Below, piece by piece: positions 1 through 8,416 of a DNA stretch of 64,000 nucleotides. The translations under genes were made by a program, and so were the position numbers. Source of the DNA: VAZQ01 sp963758945. GTDB taxonomy: Bacteria > Pseudomonadota > Alphaproteobacteria > Rhizobiales > Xanthobacteraceae. The first letter of the stretch is position 1. The number at the start of each line of letters is the position of its first letter. Under the pieces are notes generated by a model. That model saw only the letters and a program-made list of their open reading frames with translations. It did no database searches and was not told the DNA's origin. The stretch spans positions 310,001 through 374,000 of the forward strand of contig CAVWXY010000020.1 of the NCBI GenBank assembly GCA_963758945.1, in the 5' to 3' direction.

Positions 1-1
1 C

Positions 2-454
2 CAAGTCACCGCGTGCGGATCGCGCCTGGTCACGCGCGCCGAGATCGTCGCCTTCGCCGCCGAATACGACCCCCAGCCCATGCATCTCGACGAGCAGGCC
101 GCGCGCGCGACCCTGCCGGGCGGCCTGCTTGCATCGGGCTGGCACAGCTGCTGCATCCTGATGCGGATGCTGTCCGACAGCTTGCTCTGTCAAGCGAGCT
201 TCATGGGCGCGCCCGGCATCGAAGAGGTGAAGTGGCTCGCGCCGGTGCGCCCGGGCGAGCGGATCGAAGCGCGCGCCACCGTGCTCGAAACCCGTCCCTC
301 GCGCAGCCGTCCCGACATCGGCTTCGTCAAGTTCCGCTTCGAGCTCATCGGCGCGTCCGGCCAGCCGGTGATGACCTTGGTCGTGAGCCCGATGTTCGGC
401 CGCCGGCCGGTCGATGCGACGCCGGGAGCCGAGCAGGCCCGCGGCCGATCATGA
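2..454 (+). CDS. MaoC-like hotdog dehydratase, 5' end outside window
   Basis: The reading frame is open from the first bases of the window, so the N-terminus is missing. The visible ~150 residues carry the hydratase signature DPQPMHLDE, in which the Asp and His are the catalytic pair of R-specific enoyl-CoA hydratases of the MaoC family. The downstream LASGWHSCC helix start and the KWLAPVRPGE strand also fit the single hotdog fold. The stop codon overlaps the start of the next MaoC gene (ATGA at 451-454), so the two are almost certainly translationally coupled and may form a heterodimer. The acyl-CoA substrate cannot be told from sequence. An internal ATG at 80 is not the true start, because homologous sequence continues upstream of it. 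Confidence 0.85.
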   Translation, partial: QVTACGSRLVTRAEIVAFAAEYDPQPMHLDEQAARATLPGGLLASGWHSCCILMRMLSDSLLCQASFMGAPGIEEVKWLAPVRPGERIEARATVLETRPSRSRPDIGFVKFRFELIGASGQPVMTLVVSPMFGRRPVDATPGAEQARGRS

Positions 455-942
455 AATTCTTCGAAGACATCCGCGTCGGCGAGATCGCCGCGATCGGCCG
501 CCACACCTTCACGGCCGAGGATATCAAGGCGTTCGCGGCACGCTTCGATCCGCAACCCTTCCATCTCGACGAGGCGGCGGCGGCGCGCTCGCAGTTCGGG
601 CGGCTGTGCGCCTCCGGCTGGCACACGGCCTGCGTCTGGATGCGGCTACTGTCCAACCACCGGCGCCGCGAGGACGACGAGCGGCGCGCCCGCGGCGAGC
701 CGGTGGCCGAGCTCGGACCCTCGCCCGGCTTCCGCGATCTGCAGTGGCTCAAGCCGGTCCATGTCGGCGACACCATCTCCTACGCCACCGAGGTGGTCGA
801 GACCCGGGCGTCCAACAGCCGCCCCGGCTGGGGCATCATTTTCGTGCGTAGCATCGGCGTGAACCAGCGCGGCGAGCCGGTGATCTCGTTCGTCAGCAGC
901 GCGTTCGTGGAACGCAAGGACAAGGGACGAGCAGAGCCGTGA
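451..942 (+). CDS. MaoC-like hotdog dehydratase
   Basis: A 163-residue protein with one hotdog domain. It begins MKFFEDIRVGE, a typical MaoC start, and has the hydratase motif DPQPFHLDE at about residues 33-41, followed by LCASGWHTACVWMRLL. It is a clear paralogue of the upstream gene, whose stop codon it overlaps by 4 bases. Compared with that partner it carries a charged insertion (about RRREDDERRARGE) in the middle. Tandem overlapping MaoC genes are common in alphaproteobacterial acyl-CoA metabolism. I infer (R)-enoyl-CoA hydratase-like activity. A longer in-frame reading upstream exists but would run through the first MaoC gene, so ATG 451 is preferred. Confidence 0.85.
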   Translation: MKFFEDIRVGEIAAIGRHTFTAEDIKAFAARFDPQPFHLDEAAAARSQFGRLCASGWHTACVWMRLLSNHRRREDDERRARGEPVAELGPSPGFRDLQWLKPVHVGDTISYATEVVETRASNSRPGWGIIFVRSIGVNQRGEPVISFVSSAFVERKDKGRAEP

Positions 943-1087
943 GCCTCGCCTCCGGCGCCGGCTCGCCGTCGCCGCGATCGTGCTGCTCACCCTGCCGCTC
1001 TCGCGCTCGAGCCGGTCCTGGCCGCCGCAGCCCGCGTGAGAAGGCATCAGCCCGCCGCCGTGGGCTTTGCCGGCCGATCAGCAATTA

Positions 1088-1136
1088 GCGCATGTCCCGG
1101 AAAAGTGGGCACCGGTTTTCCGCCAAGGACATGCGC
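1088..1136. repeat. dispersed palindromic repeat, copy 1
   Basis: This 49 bp element has perfect 10 bp terminal inverted repeats, GCGCATGTCC at 1088-1097 and GGACATGCGC at 1127-1136. Inside it is a second inverted pair, CGGAAAA (1098-1104) and TTTTCCG (1116-1122). A second copy of the core lies at 6694-6740 and a relative at 14361-14405. Such elements are dispersed through Rhizobiales intergenic DNA. The remainder of the 943-1255 gap shows no gene. Confidence 0.75.
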
Positions 1137-1255
1137 AAAGCCAAGGAACCTAGCGCGCATTCCGATTCGACCTAATCGGGATGCGCTCGTAGGCGCGGAA
1201 CGATTTCGCCCCGCCTCTCGTTGGATGGGGTATGTCGAACCCAGAGAGGACGCCC

Positions 1256-1534
1256 ATGAAATCCGTGTTGATTGCAATGGCGGCTGCGGCCGCGCTGTCG
1301 GCGGCCGCGCCGTGCCTGGTTGGAGCCGCCAATGCCGATCCGGTCCGGCTGGCGCAGGCCGATGTCGACGTGCACATCGGTCCGCGGCCCGGTGTCGTCA
1401 TCGATCATCCCCGCCGCCGCCACGGCGTCGTGATCGAGACCGAAGGGCGAGGCGTTCGCGATTGCCGTTCCGTCACCGTCAAGGAGTGGCGCAACGGCAC
1501 GAGAGTGACGCGGACCGAGCGGCGGTGCGACTGA
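1256..1534 (+). CDS. small exported hypothetical protein
   Basis: A 92-residue protein beginning MKSVLIAMAAAAALSAAAP, a standard Sec signal peptide with likely cleavage after AANA. The mature part is basic, with a VHIGPRPGVVIDHPRRRHGV stretch, and ends with two Cys (RDC and RRCD) that could pair in the periplasm. The start at 1256 is preferred over the upstream ATG at 1232 because GAGAGGA lies 6-7 bases before it and the signal peptide then begins at residue 1. Proteins with this layout are common in Bradyrhizobium-type genomes and have no assigned function. It is convergent with the gene at 1602-1970. Confidence 0.7.
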   Translation: MKSVLIAMAAAAALSAAAPCLVGAANADPVRLAQADVDVHIGPRPGVVIDHPRRRHGVVIETEGRGVRDCRSVTVKEWRNGTRVTRTERRCD

Positions 1535-1565
1535 CGGATAGCGGCCGGGACGCCGCGGCGAGAAC

Positions 1566-1592
1566 GGAAATGGCCCGACAGGGGCCATTTCC
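1566..1592. terminator. bidirectional terminator-like hairpin
   Basis: GGAAATGGCCC (1566-1576) pairs perfectly with GGGCCATTTCC (1582-1592) across a 5-base loop. It sits between the convergent genes ending at 1534 and 1602. There is no long T-tract on either side, so the call rests on the stem and position. Confidence 0.6.
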
Positions 1593-1601
1593 GCGCGCCT
1601 G

Positions 1602-1970
1602 CTATTTCACGCTGTCCCTGACCCAGCTGCTGACGGCGGCCGGCAGCACGTCGAGATAGGGGCCCATGAAGAACGCCTCGCCCTCACCGTCGCCGAAATA
1701 GCGGTCGTAGGCCTCGATCATCGCGCGCACCTGTGTGGTGCAGCCGGACATCGAGGCCACGATCAGGTCGCCGAGATCGGCATTGCGCCGGCCGAAGCGC
1801 GGGTCGGCGCTGACCGCGCGTGCGATGCATTCGGTGGCGGAGCGCATCAACGGCTGCATCGCCGCACTCTTCTGCTCCAGGGACAAATTCGGCGAAAGCC
1901 TCGGCGCGACGTTCGGGCCGGTCGCGACGCCGACGGCGAGCGCCGCCGCGGCAAACGGTGCGAGAATCAT
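1602..1970 (-). CDS. exported hypothetical protein
   Basis: A 122-residue protein with a short hydrophobic N-terminus (MILAPFAAAALAVGVATG) that looks like a signal peptide. The mature part is mostly helical and has two Cys (TEC, GCTTQ) that could form a disulfide. An AGGGAAG ribosome-binding site precedes ATG 1970. I recognise no family. The helical DPRFGRRNADLGDLIVASMSG segment is well formed and unlikely to be a chance frame. The gene is convergent with the small exported protein upstream on the map and separated from it by a hairpin. Confidence 0.6.
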   Translation of the reverse strand: MILAPFAAAALAVGVATGPNVAPRLSPNLSLEQKSAAMQPLMRSATECIARAVSADPRFGRRNADLGDLIVASMSGCTTQVRAMIEAYDRYFGDGEGEAFFMGPYLDVLPAAVSSWVRDSVK

Positions 1971-2213
1971 TGCGGTCTTCCCTCTCCCGGCGCCCCACCT
2001 TAGCGACAGGCCCGACGGCGCGCAGCCGAAATATTCTCGCGCCCTCTGATCACGCGGAGGTCCGCCGGCCGCCGGCCTTTCGCGACATCGGACGCCGCGC
2101 GCCGGGATGCAACCAAACGGCGGCTTCGGTGGTTATGGGTGCGGAGCCACAACGAGGCCGTGCCGTTGCGCGATGCGTAATCTCGCACCCGGCGAGAACA
2201 ACAGGAGACGGCG

Positions 2214-2813
2214 ATGCGAGGCGATCTCTTGCGCGCGAGCGCGCTGGTGCTGGCGGTCGCCGGCGGGGTGAGCGCCGCCGTGGCGCAGCAGCCCGCGCCA
2301 CCCGCCGACCCGCAGCAGCAGCAACGACACGACGACGCACAGCAGAGTCACTCCGGCCAGGCGGGCAAGGAAGAGCCGGGCTCGCACGCGCCGAGCGCGA
2401 AGCCGCAGCAGACCGCGGTGCTCGTCAACGGCGCCCTCGCGGTTCCGGGCGCACCGGCGAACAGCGATACGGTGCCGGCGAAATTCTCGGCACGGAACGC
2501 GGCCGACGACAAGCTCGTCACGCTCGCCTATACGTTCAAGACGTTGAGCGACGAGCAGCGCCGCGCCATCTACGAGGGCCTCAAGGGCCGGCCGCCGGGC
2601 GCGGCCTTCAATGCCGAGGTGGGTGTCGTGCTGCCGCCCGCCGTGGAGCTGCGCGCGATACCCGACGACATCGCCCGCCGCGTGCCGCAGACCGGCGATT
2701 ACCGCTACGCCGTCGCGGACAAACGCGTGCTGCTGGTGTCGCCGCTGAGCAGGGCGGTCGTGGGCGTCTTTGCGGACGCGGGCGGCGTCGGTGCCAGCGA
2801 TGGACGCCGCTAG
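2214..2813 (+). CDS. exported DUF1236-like protein
   Basis: A 199-residue protein with a signal peptide (MRGDLLRASALVLAVAGG, cleavage near AVAQ), then a Gln/Pro-rich low-complexity linker at about residues 25-65, then a C-terminal domain of about 100 residues. That domain contains TLSDEQRRAIYEGLKG and the closing pattern LPPAVELRAIPDD...YRYAVADKRVLLVSPLSRAVV, which resembles DUF1236-type periplasmic proteins of Bradyrhizobiaceae. The product of 5191-5640 shares both blocks, so the two are paralogues. The CAACAGGAGA ribosome-binding site lies just upstream of ATG 2214. Function is unknown; surface or envelope association is inferred from the signal peptide. Confidence 0.75.
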   Translation: MRGDLLRASALVLAVAGGVSAAVAQQPAPPADPQQQQRHDDAQQSHSGQAGKEEPGSHAPSAKPQQTAVLVNGALAVPGAPANSDTVPAKFSARNAADDKLVTLAYTFKTLSDEQRRAIYEGLKGRPPGAAFNAEVGVVLPPAVELRAIPDDIARRVPQTGDYRYAVADKRVLLVSPLSRAVVGVFADAGGVGASDGRR

Positions 2814-2965
2814 CGCGAAATCGCTCGCCGAACAAAAGCCCGGCTTCGTATCGTCACGCAAGCGATCTTGCCCACGCGGACGGTAGGCGTGGGCGTTGCG
2901 CGCAACCCGTTGAGCAAATCGATCGCGACAGCGCGATGCCCACCCACAGGTCGGCGCGGCGCAGC

Positions 2966-3712
2966 TCACCAGTGCCGCTTGAAGCCCGCCGTGAGGCTCT
3001 TCGAGGTCTCGCCGCTTGCGCGCTCGCTCACCGAGCCGGAGACGCTGAAAGGTCCGCCGAACAGCTTCTGCTCGGCGCTGAGCGTGGGCAGCCACTTCTC
3101 GTCGGTGCTCGAAATGTTGGCGCCCACCGCCAGGCTGGTATCCGTCGGCAGGAAATTGAAACGCAGCGCCTGGCTGCTGGCCCAGCCGGGGTGCTGCGCG
3201 GGCGTGTCGGCGAGCGGACGGGTGACCGAGACGCCGTTCTGGAGCGTCATCATCACGTTGTCGCCGACCGGCACGGATCGGCTCAACGTGGTGCCGAGCT
3301 CGCCCTGCTCTTGCGAGGGATCGACCCGCGTCTCGAACGAGGTCTGGTCCCAGCCGAGCGGGAAATCGAATCCGGGCGCGGTCACCTTCGCCCAAGCCAC
3401 CCCGGTCGATTGGTCGGGAATGGCGCCGGCGGTCAGCGCATCCGGCTGGAACTTGGCGGCCGGGATCGACGGCTGACGGTAATCGATGCCCATCCGGCTG
3501 CTCCAATCGGACAGGGACGGCCCGGCGGCCAACGGGTGGACTGCCCTGAGCCCGGACTCATCCGGCTGCGGCGTCGAGAGATCGAGCGGCTCGTCGGCGG
3601 AGAGATCGGGCGCGGTCTGCGCAGTTTCGGCTTCCTGCGCGCGCGCGGTGCCCGCGAGCAGGAGGAGCGCCATCGATCCGGCGCACAAGCGCAGCACACG
3701 AGGGGAATGCAT
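2966..3712 (-). CDS. exported protein, possible outer-membrane beta-strand protein
   Basis: A 248-residue protein starting MHSPRVLRLCAGSMALLLL, a Sec signal peptide cleaved near ARAQ. ATG 3712 is chosen because AAGGAAC lies just before it and it puts the signal peptide at residue 1. An acidic Pro-rich segment follows (about residues 25-60). The rest alternates polar and hydrophobic residues with many aromatic and Gly/Ser positions (for example TTLSRSVPVGDNVMMTLQNG) and ends in Trp, as outer-membrane beta-barrel proteins often do. No named family is recognised. It stands alone between the DUF1236-like gene and the EamA transporter. Confidence 0.65.
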   Translation of the reverse strand: MHSPRVLRLCAGSMALLLLAGTARAQEAETAQTAPDLSADEPLDLSTPQPDESGLRAVHPLAAGPSLSDWSSRMGIDYRQPSIPAAKFQPDALTAGAIPDQSTGVAWAKVTAPGFDFPLGWDQTSFETRVDPSQEQGELGTTLSRSVPVGDNVMMTLQNGVSVTRPLADTPAQHPGWASSQALRFNFLPTDTSLAVGANISSTDEKWLPTLSAEQKLFGGPFSVSGSVSERASGETSKSLTAGFKRHW

Positions 3713-3842
3713 TGGTTCCTTCCAAGCGTTCGGGGGATTCTTCGGTTGCAACCGATCGATCATAGCCAACACGACGCCCTTGGCATTTTGTAGGCGAGTG
3801 ACGCCATATTGACGCCTTCGAGGTTGCCATGCCGGGCGCGCA

Positions 3843-4805
3843 TCACGGCCAATGCCAACGCAACGCCGCAGCCAGCGCCGACGGCAGCGGAACGAGCGAG
3901 AGCACGTGCTCGACGTCGAGCGACAGCGTCGCCGCCCCGAGCAGTGACAGCGCCGTGGCCAGCACCATCCTACCGCCGAAGATCTCGTGGTGAGGATTGA
4001 GCAGGCGCGCGAATAGCAGGCGCAGCGCGTGATGCAGCTGCAGCACCGGCGTCACGATCGACACCGGCGCGACGGCGAAGGCCATGTAGATGAACATCTG
4101 CGCAATGCAGACGGAGACGCCGGAATAGCTGAACCACTTCAACGATTCCGGCGCCACCGCGAGCGCATGGCGCAAATTGCCGGGCCACAGCAGCAAGAGC
4201 GCCACCATGGCCGTGGCGGCGAGGTAAGAGATCAGGCCGCCGGCAATGCCGCTGCCGAGATCGCCGCGGATCACCGCCAGGCGGATGAGCAGCGGCGTGA
4301 CGCCGTAGAGCAGCGCCGCCAGCAGGGCAAAGGTATAGCCCTCGGCGTAGCGCGGCTGGAATTTCGGCGGTGCGCGCTCGGCGGCTGCGTTGCGCATGAG
4401 CGCGGGTGCCAGCGCCAGCAGCGCGATTCCCAGAATCCGCAGCGGCGTGAGCGGCTCTTTCAGCACCAGGATCGCGAGCGCGAGCGTGACCGCGAGGCTG
4501 AGCTGGATCAACGGGCCCGAAAGATTGGCGCCGATCGCCTGCGCCGCGCGGAAGTTGCAGTAGCGTCCCACGACGAAATGCAGCACGCCGGCGAGCGCCA
4601 GCAGCCCGACCGCGTCGGCGGAGAAACGCCACAAGGTGGCGAGCGTGCCGCTCCCCACCGCCGCGAGGAAGAAGATCGGCACGCCGACGGGCACCGTGAT
4701 CGCAAGCGCCTGCGCCACCGTACCGGTCAGCACCCCGCGTCGCGCACTGGCATTGTTGAAGGCGAACGTGGCCGCGGACAGCGCGGCGAGCAGCACTCCG
4801 AGCAC
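3843..4805 (-). CDS. EamA/DMT-superfamily permease
   Basis: An integral membrane protein of about 320 residues with roughly ten hydrophobic segments in two EamA-type halves. The first half ends with VLKEPLTPLRILGIALL and the second with NPHHEIFGGRMVLATALSLLGA, the usual repeat-end pattern of drug/metabolite transporters. The substrate is not predictable. The 5' end is ambiguous. The frame stays open upstream to a GTG at 4847, but residues encoded beyond 4808 lie wholly inside the repeat at 4808-5001. GTG 4805 or GTG 4796 are therefore the more natural starts, and the native leader may have been replaced by repeat DNA. Confidence 0.8.
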   Translation of the reverse strand: MLGVLLAALSAATFAFNNASARRGVLTGTVAQALAITVPVGVPIFFLAAVGSGTLATLWRFSADAVGLLALAGVLHFVVGRYCNFRAAQAIGANLSGPLIQLSLAVTLALAILVLKEPLTPLRILGIALLALAPALMRNAAAERAPPKFQPRYAEGYTFALLAALLYGVTPLLIRLAVIRGDLGSGIAGGLISYLAATAMVALLLLWPGNLRHALAVAPESLKWFSYSGVSVCIAQMFIYMAFAVAPVSIVTPVLQLHHALRLLFARLLNPHHEIFGGRMVLATALSLLGAATLSLDVEHVLSLVPLPSALAAALRWHWP

Positions 4806-4807
4806 AC

Positions 4808-5001
4808 CTAGTGTCCCGATTCCGAAGTTCGCATCATTGCGCAGCACCCTCGTTTGCGAACTTCGGAAACGAAGGACACTAGCAACTTTATGATTCTAGT
4901 GCGGTTTTGAATTTGAAGTTCCTATAACGATCGTGCGGCAGAACTGATAGGAACTTCAAATTCACCGCACTAGTGTCCCGATTCCGAAGTTCGCATCATT
5001 G
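4808..5001. repeat. composite palindromic repeat (A, inverted A, B, inverted B, A)
   Basis: A 32 bp unit at 4808-4839 (starting CTAGTGTCCCGATTCC) recurs as an exact direct copy at 4970-5001. An imperfect inverted copy lies at 4856-4882. Between them a second unit, at 4896-4925 (starting CTAGTGCGGTTTTG), is followed by its inverted copy at 4947-4973. Every unit opens with CTAGTG. The block abuts the start of the EamA transporter, and nothing in it looks coding apart from the extension of that frame. Confidence 0.85.
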
Positions 5002-5190
5002 TGCGATTGGTTGGTTAACGGCGATGTGCGGCTAATCTATTGAAAGCATTGGCATCATGCAAAAATCCCCGGCACGCCGGTGAGGACTCCGCGCAACACC
5101 CGGCGATGAAACACAAACCGCGGCTTGCGCGTTAAGCAGGCGGGAGGAGGCCGTCTCTAGCCTTTGGAGCGGGAGCTTCAGGGGGAGGCG

Positions 5191-5640
5191 ATGTTGCCCG
5201 CATGGCGTCTTGGCCTGGCCGCGATTAGTCTCGCCGCATGCTTCGGGCTTGCGGCGGCGGCGCAGATCGGCCGCGCCGGCCGCGGCGGCGAGCGCACCGA
5301 CGCATGGTCGATGGAATGGGCGATGGACGAGACCACCGGCAGCGTCGGCGGCGGCAAGCGTGCGAGGATTGAGCTCGCGCTCAGCGATGAGCAGCGCGGC
5401 CGCATCTACGAGGGCGTGATGGGCATCCCCGACGCGCCGAATGCGTCCGTGCCGCCGCCCGCGCTCGCCGACGCGCTGCCGCAGGACGTGCCGATGCAGG
5501 ATCTGCCCGCCGGCGTGACGCGGGAGATTCCGCTGGTTCAGGGCCATAAATTCGTGAAGTTCGACGACCGCATCGTCGTGGTCGAGCCGCGCAGTCGCGT
5601 GGTCGTGGCCATGATCCCGCGCTACAGGCTGCTGCCATAG
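5191..5640 (+). CDS. exported DUF1236-like protein, paralogue of 2214-2813
   Basis: A 149-residue protein with a signal peptide (MLPAWRLGLAAISLAACF, cleavage near AAAQ). The start at 5191 is preferred over the ATG at 5164 because GGGGGAGG lies 4-8 bases upstream and the signal peptide then begins at residue 1. It has the paired blocks LSDEQRGRIYEGVMG and the C-terminal KFVKFDDRIVVVEPRSRVVV, which match the corresponding blocks of the protein at 2214-2813. This supports a shared DUF1236-like fold. It lacks the Gln/Pro-rich linker of that paralogue. Function unknown; periplasmic location inferred. Confidence 0.75.
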   Translation: MLPAWRLGLAAISLAACFGLAAAAQIGRAGRGGERTDAWSMEWAMDETTGSVGGGKRARIELALSDEQRGRIYEGVMGIPDAPNASVPPPALADALPQDVPMQDLPAGVTREIPLVQGHKFVKFDDRIVVVEPRSRVVVAMIPRYRLLP

Positions 5641-5650
5641 TCGGCTTGTC

Positions 5651-5784
5651 GTAGCCCGTTGGCGAAGCCCGGATGAAGCGAAGCGAAATCCCGGGCTCTT
5701 GCCACGGCGGGATCGCCCCCGCGTTCCGCGGAGCCTGTCATCGGGCCGCGCGTCGCGCGGACCCGTTGGCTCCATGCGGGCTAC
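5651..5784. repeat. REP-like element with GTAGCCCG/CGGGCTAC ends
   Basis: The segment opens with GTAGCCCG (5651-5658) and closes with CGGGCTAC (5777-5784). Inside it has AGCCCGGATGAAGCGAAGCG, a sequence typical of dispersed intergenic repeats of Bradyrhizobium-type genomes. It fills most of the gap between the DUF1236-like gene and the GST. Confidence 0.6.
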
Positions 5785-5867
5785 AGCGTTTCGCAGATGA
5801 TCGCCGCGCTGGAATCGACCGTGGCGGCGGCCTATGATCTTTCCATCCCCCCAAGGAGGACTTCGCA

Positions 5868-6482
5868 ATGTTGACGCTGTACTACGCCCCCGGTGCGTGC
5901 TCGATGGCCGCACACATCGTGCTGGAAGAGAGCGGCGAGAAATATCAGCCGCAGCAGGTCGACCTCGCCAAGGGCGAGCAGCGCACGGACAGCTATCTCA
6001 AGATCAACCCGCTGGGACGCGTGCCAGCGCTGCGGCTCGACGACGGCGAGCCGCTGGCCGAGAACACCGCCATCCTGCCCTATCTCGGCAAGCGGTTCGG
6101 GCTGTGGCCGACGGACCCGTCCGCCGAATCCAAGGCGCTGTCGCTGATCGGCTTCTTCGCCGCGAGCGTGCATCCCGCCCACGCCCATGTCGGCCGGCCC
6201 GAGCGCTACGCCGCCGATGCGGCGGCCTTCCCCACGATCAAGGAAACCGGGCTCAAGACCTTCCACGGCTATCTCAAGCAGATCGACGGCCGGCTGGCGG
6301 GGCGGGAATGGTTCGGCGACAAGTACTCCGTGCTCGATCCCTACGGTTTCGTGTTCTACACTTGGGGCGTGCGCCGCGAGCTGCCGATGGCGGAGCTCAA
6401 GAACTACACCGCGTTCAAGGACCGCATGCTCGCCCGCCCCGCCGTGCAGCGCGTGGTCGCGGACGAGAAGATCAAGGTCTGA
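5868..6482 (+). CDS. glutathione S-transferase, beta-class-like
   Basis: A 204-residue cytosolic protein. The thioredoxin-fold N-terminal half begins MLTLYYAPGACSMAAHI, where Cys10 is the position of the beta-class bacterial GST catalytic cysteine. The glutathione-binding Pro is in the GRVPAL block (about residues 50-55) and the SNAIL-type block is AENTAIL. The C-terminal helical half ends with FKDRMLARPAVQRVV. A strong AAGGAGGAC ribosome-binding site precedes ATG 5868. Length is normal for the class. The likely role is conjugation or detoxification; the substrate is unknown. It is one of three GST-fold genes in this window. Confidence 0.9.
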   Translation: MLTLYYAPGACSMAAHIVLEESGEKYQPQQVDLAKGEQRTDSYLKINPLGRVPALRLDDGEPLAENTAILPYLGKRFGLWPTDPSAESKALSLIGFFAASVHPAHAHVGRPERYAADAAAFPTIKETGLKTFHGYLKQIDGRLAGREWFGDKYSVLDPYGFVFYTWGVRRELPMAELKNYTAFKDRMLARPAVQRVVADEKIKV

Positions 6483-6565
6483 TCGGCGGTCCGGTACGGC
6501 TTCCGGCCGCGCGGCGCGAGTGTGAACCAGTTCACTCACGATCCGCCGGATGCCGGCTATCCTCT

Positions 6566-6662
6566 CACCGTCACCGAGCGATCGGTGACGGTGGCAGGTC
6601 GCCCTCTTGGGCGTTTCCTCCCTCGACTTGGCCCCGCTGGCGCAACTGGCGGGGCCTTTTTC
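6566..6662 (+). terminator. two tandem hairpins, the second a Rho-independent terminator
   Basis: CACCGTCACCGA (6566-6577) pairs perfectly with TCGGTGACGGTG (6582-6593) over a 4-base loop. Then GGCCCCGC (6630-6637) pairs with GCGGGGCC (6649-6656) and is followed by a T-run (6657-6662). This is the expected stop for the GST transcript ending at 6482. Confidence 0.75.
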
Positions 6663-6693
6663 GCCGCCGCCCGCGCGCTAAAGCGGAACAAGT

Positions 6694-6740
6694 CACCGGA
6701 AAAGTGGGAACCGGTTTTCCGACAAGGACATGCGCAAAGC
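6694..6740. repeat. dispersed palindromic repeat, copy 2
   Basis: The core CGGAAAA (6697-6703) and TTTTCCG (6715-6721), plus the right arm GGACATGCGC, match copy 1 at 1088-1136. The left terminal arm is degenerate. It lies just upstream of the decayed cluster. Confidence 0.7.
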
Positions 6741-6880
6741 CTATGGAAAAAAACGCGTGCGCGATGTTCTGCGGGCAGGAACGTGTCAAGGGAACCGGTG
6801 GCGTTCGCGTTTCGATTATGGTCTGTTCTCGATCCGATTAGACGGCCGCGCATCGAAGGTCGACGATGAGGCGGGCTCGA

Positions 6881-6919
6881 GCTGCGAGAATGCGATTGCA
6901 GAAATTCCATATGCGATAC
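6881..6919. repeat. direct repeat, left copy, flanking decayed cluster
   Basis: The 30 bp at 6890-6919 (ending AAATTCCATATGCGATAC) match 28 of 30 bases of 9808-9837 in the same orientation. The similarity continues upstream with a small indel (GCTGCGAGA versus GCTGCAGA). The two copies bracket the broken glycosyltransferase, HlyD-like and zinc-ribbon genes. Confidence 0.75.
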
Positions 6920-7136
6920 GCTGCCGCACGCGGGGAGAGGACGAGTGCGGCCCGGCCGCGCAAGCGGCACGGCCCGCTTCGGGCATAGGCGAGGTGGGCG
7001 AACTGTGGGACACTGCCTGGCGATCCGCCTCCCCGCGCGGCGCGGCTCGCGACAGGGCGCGGGGTAGGCGGCATGGGTCCATGGAGGGCGCCGGGCTTGC
7101 TGGCGCGCCGGCTGCATCCGCAGCGGGCGAGCGCAG

Positions 7137-8404
7137 ATGAGGCCGGCGGAACAAGTACACATGCTCGAGATGGTGCAGCTGCTCGCCGCCGCCGATCCGT
7201 TCGTGCTCGTCTTCTCGGTGCTGGTGTTCGACATTCCGCGCTACACGCTGTGGCTGCTTTCGCTGGCGCTGTTCGGGGCTCTGGCCGACGAAGCGACAGA
7301 GTGCCCGCGGGCGAAGCCAAGGTCGAGCGCGATCATCCCGACCTTCAACGGCGGCTCCGGGCTCGCGCGCTAGATCGCGTCGCTGCGCCGGCAGACCCTG
7401 CGGCCGGTCGAGATTATCGTGTGGACGACGGCTAGACCGACACGACGCGCGCGATCGCCGAGCGGGCGCGGGCGCAGGGCCTGGTGGACATGGTGATCTG
7501 CCACGGCACGCGCTGCGGCCGCAGCGCGGCGATCAACGCGGCGGCCGGCTTCGCGAGCGGCGACCTGCTGCTGACTGTGGAGCCGACACGGTGTTCGAGC
7601 CCACCGCGGTGGCGCGGCTCGCCGACGCGTTCAAGGACCCGCGCGTCGCCGGCGCGAGCTGCAACATCGCGATCGACAACGAGGGCAAGTCGCTATGGAC
7701 CAGGCCTGCAGAGCGTCGAGTACCTGATGTCGATCAGCGCGGGACGCTCCATCCTCGAGATCGTGGGCGCGATCGCGTGCCTGTCAGGCGCCTGCTCGAT
7801 GTACCGCCGCGACACTTCCTGCGGCAGGGCGGCCTCGACGTTGGCCCGGGCGAGGACCTGGAGTACAGCTGCGGCTGCGCCGCCTCGCGCATCTCATCCG
7901 GTTCGTGCCGGAAGCGTGGGCGGAAACCGCCGGGCCGACGAGCGCCATCGGCCTCCTTGCGCAGCGCGCGCGCTGGGACCGCGATGCGCTGCGCATCCGC
8001 TTCATGATGTACGGCGAGTTCGGCTTGTTCCACCGGCTGGAGCGCCTGCGCGACACGCTGCAACGGCTGGACTTCATCTGTTCGATCTCGTGCCCACGCT
8101 CAGCCTACCGTTCTACCTGGTCTACGTGTGCTCATGTTCGGCGCCAATACCGGCCTGTTCTGGCCGCGATCTATGTCATGCTGCTGTGGATCTCGATCTT
8201 CAACATGGCGCTGGCGTTCGTCATGTTCAATCGAACGATCGGGCTGTTGGCCTCGAGTCCTGGCTGATCTTCCCGTTCTACCAGGGCGTTTTCTCGAAGC
8301 TCGCCCGGTTCTTCTCGTACTCCTCGGAGATCATCTTCGCCTCGTCGCGGCACGACGACTTCGTGCCGCCGCGGGTTCGCCGCGCCTCCTCGGAGACGAA
8401 GTGA
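7137..8404 (+). pseudogene. decayed family 2 glycosyltransferase
   Basis: Pieces of one protein are spread over all three forward frames. The N-terminal membrane part (PRYTLWLLSLALFG) leads into SSAIIPTFNGGSGL, the GT-A nucleotide-binding start. A stop at 7371-7373 follows, then RQTLRPVEIIV. A one-base loss comes before DDG, with a stop (7433-7435) where the DDGSTD Ser is expected. The frame then continues with GRSAAINAAAGFASGD, another shift, FEPTAVARLADAFKDP, another shift, GACSMYRR, another shift, and RARWDRDALR (the QxxRW-like region). The end is hydrophobic. The layout resembles membrane-bound processive synthases of the BcsA/Alg8 type. It cannot make a full product as read. Confidence 0.8.
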
Positions 8405-8416
8405 AGGAGCGGCGCG

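Noticed and set aside
2133..3506. A 457-codon open frame on the minus strand
   Set aside because: It covers two real genes on different strands and shows no domain.
4806..4847. Extended N-terminus of the EamA transporter from GTG 4847
   Set aside because: The extra codons lie within the repeat and have no family similarity.
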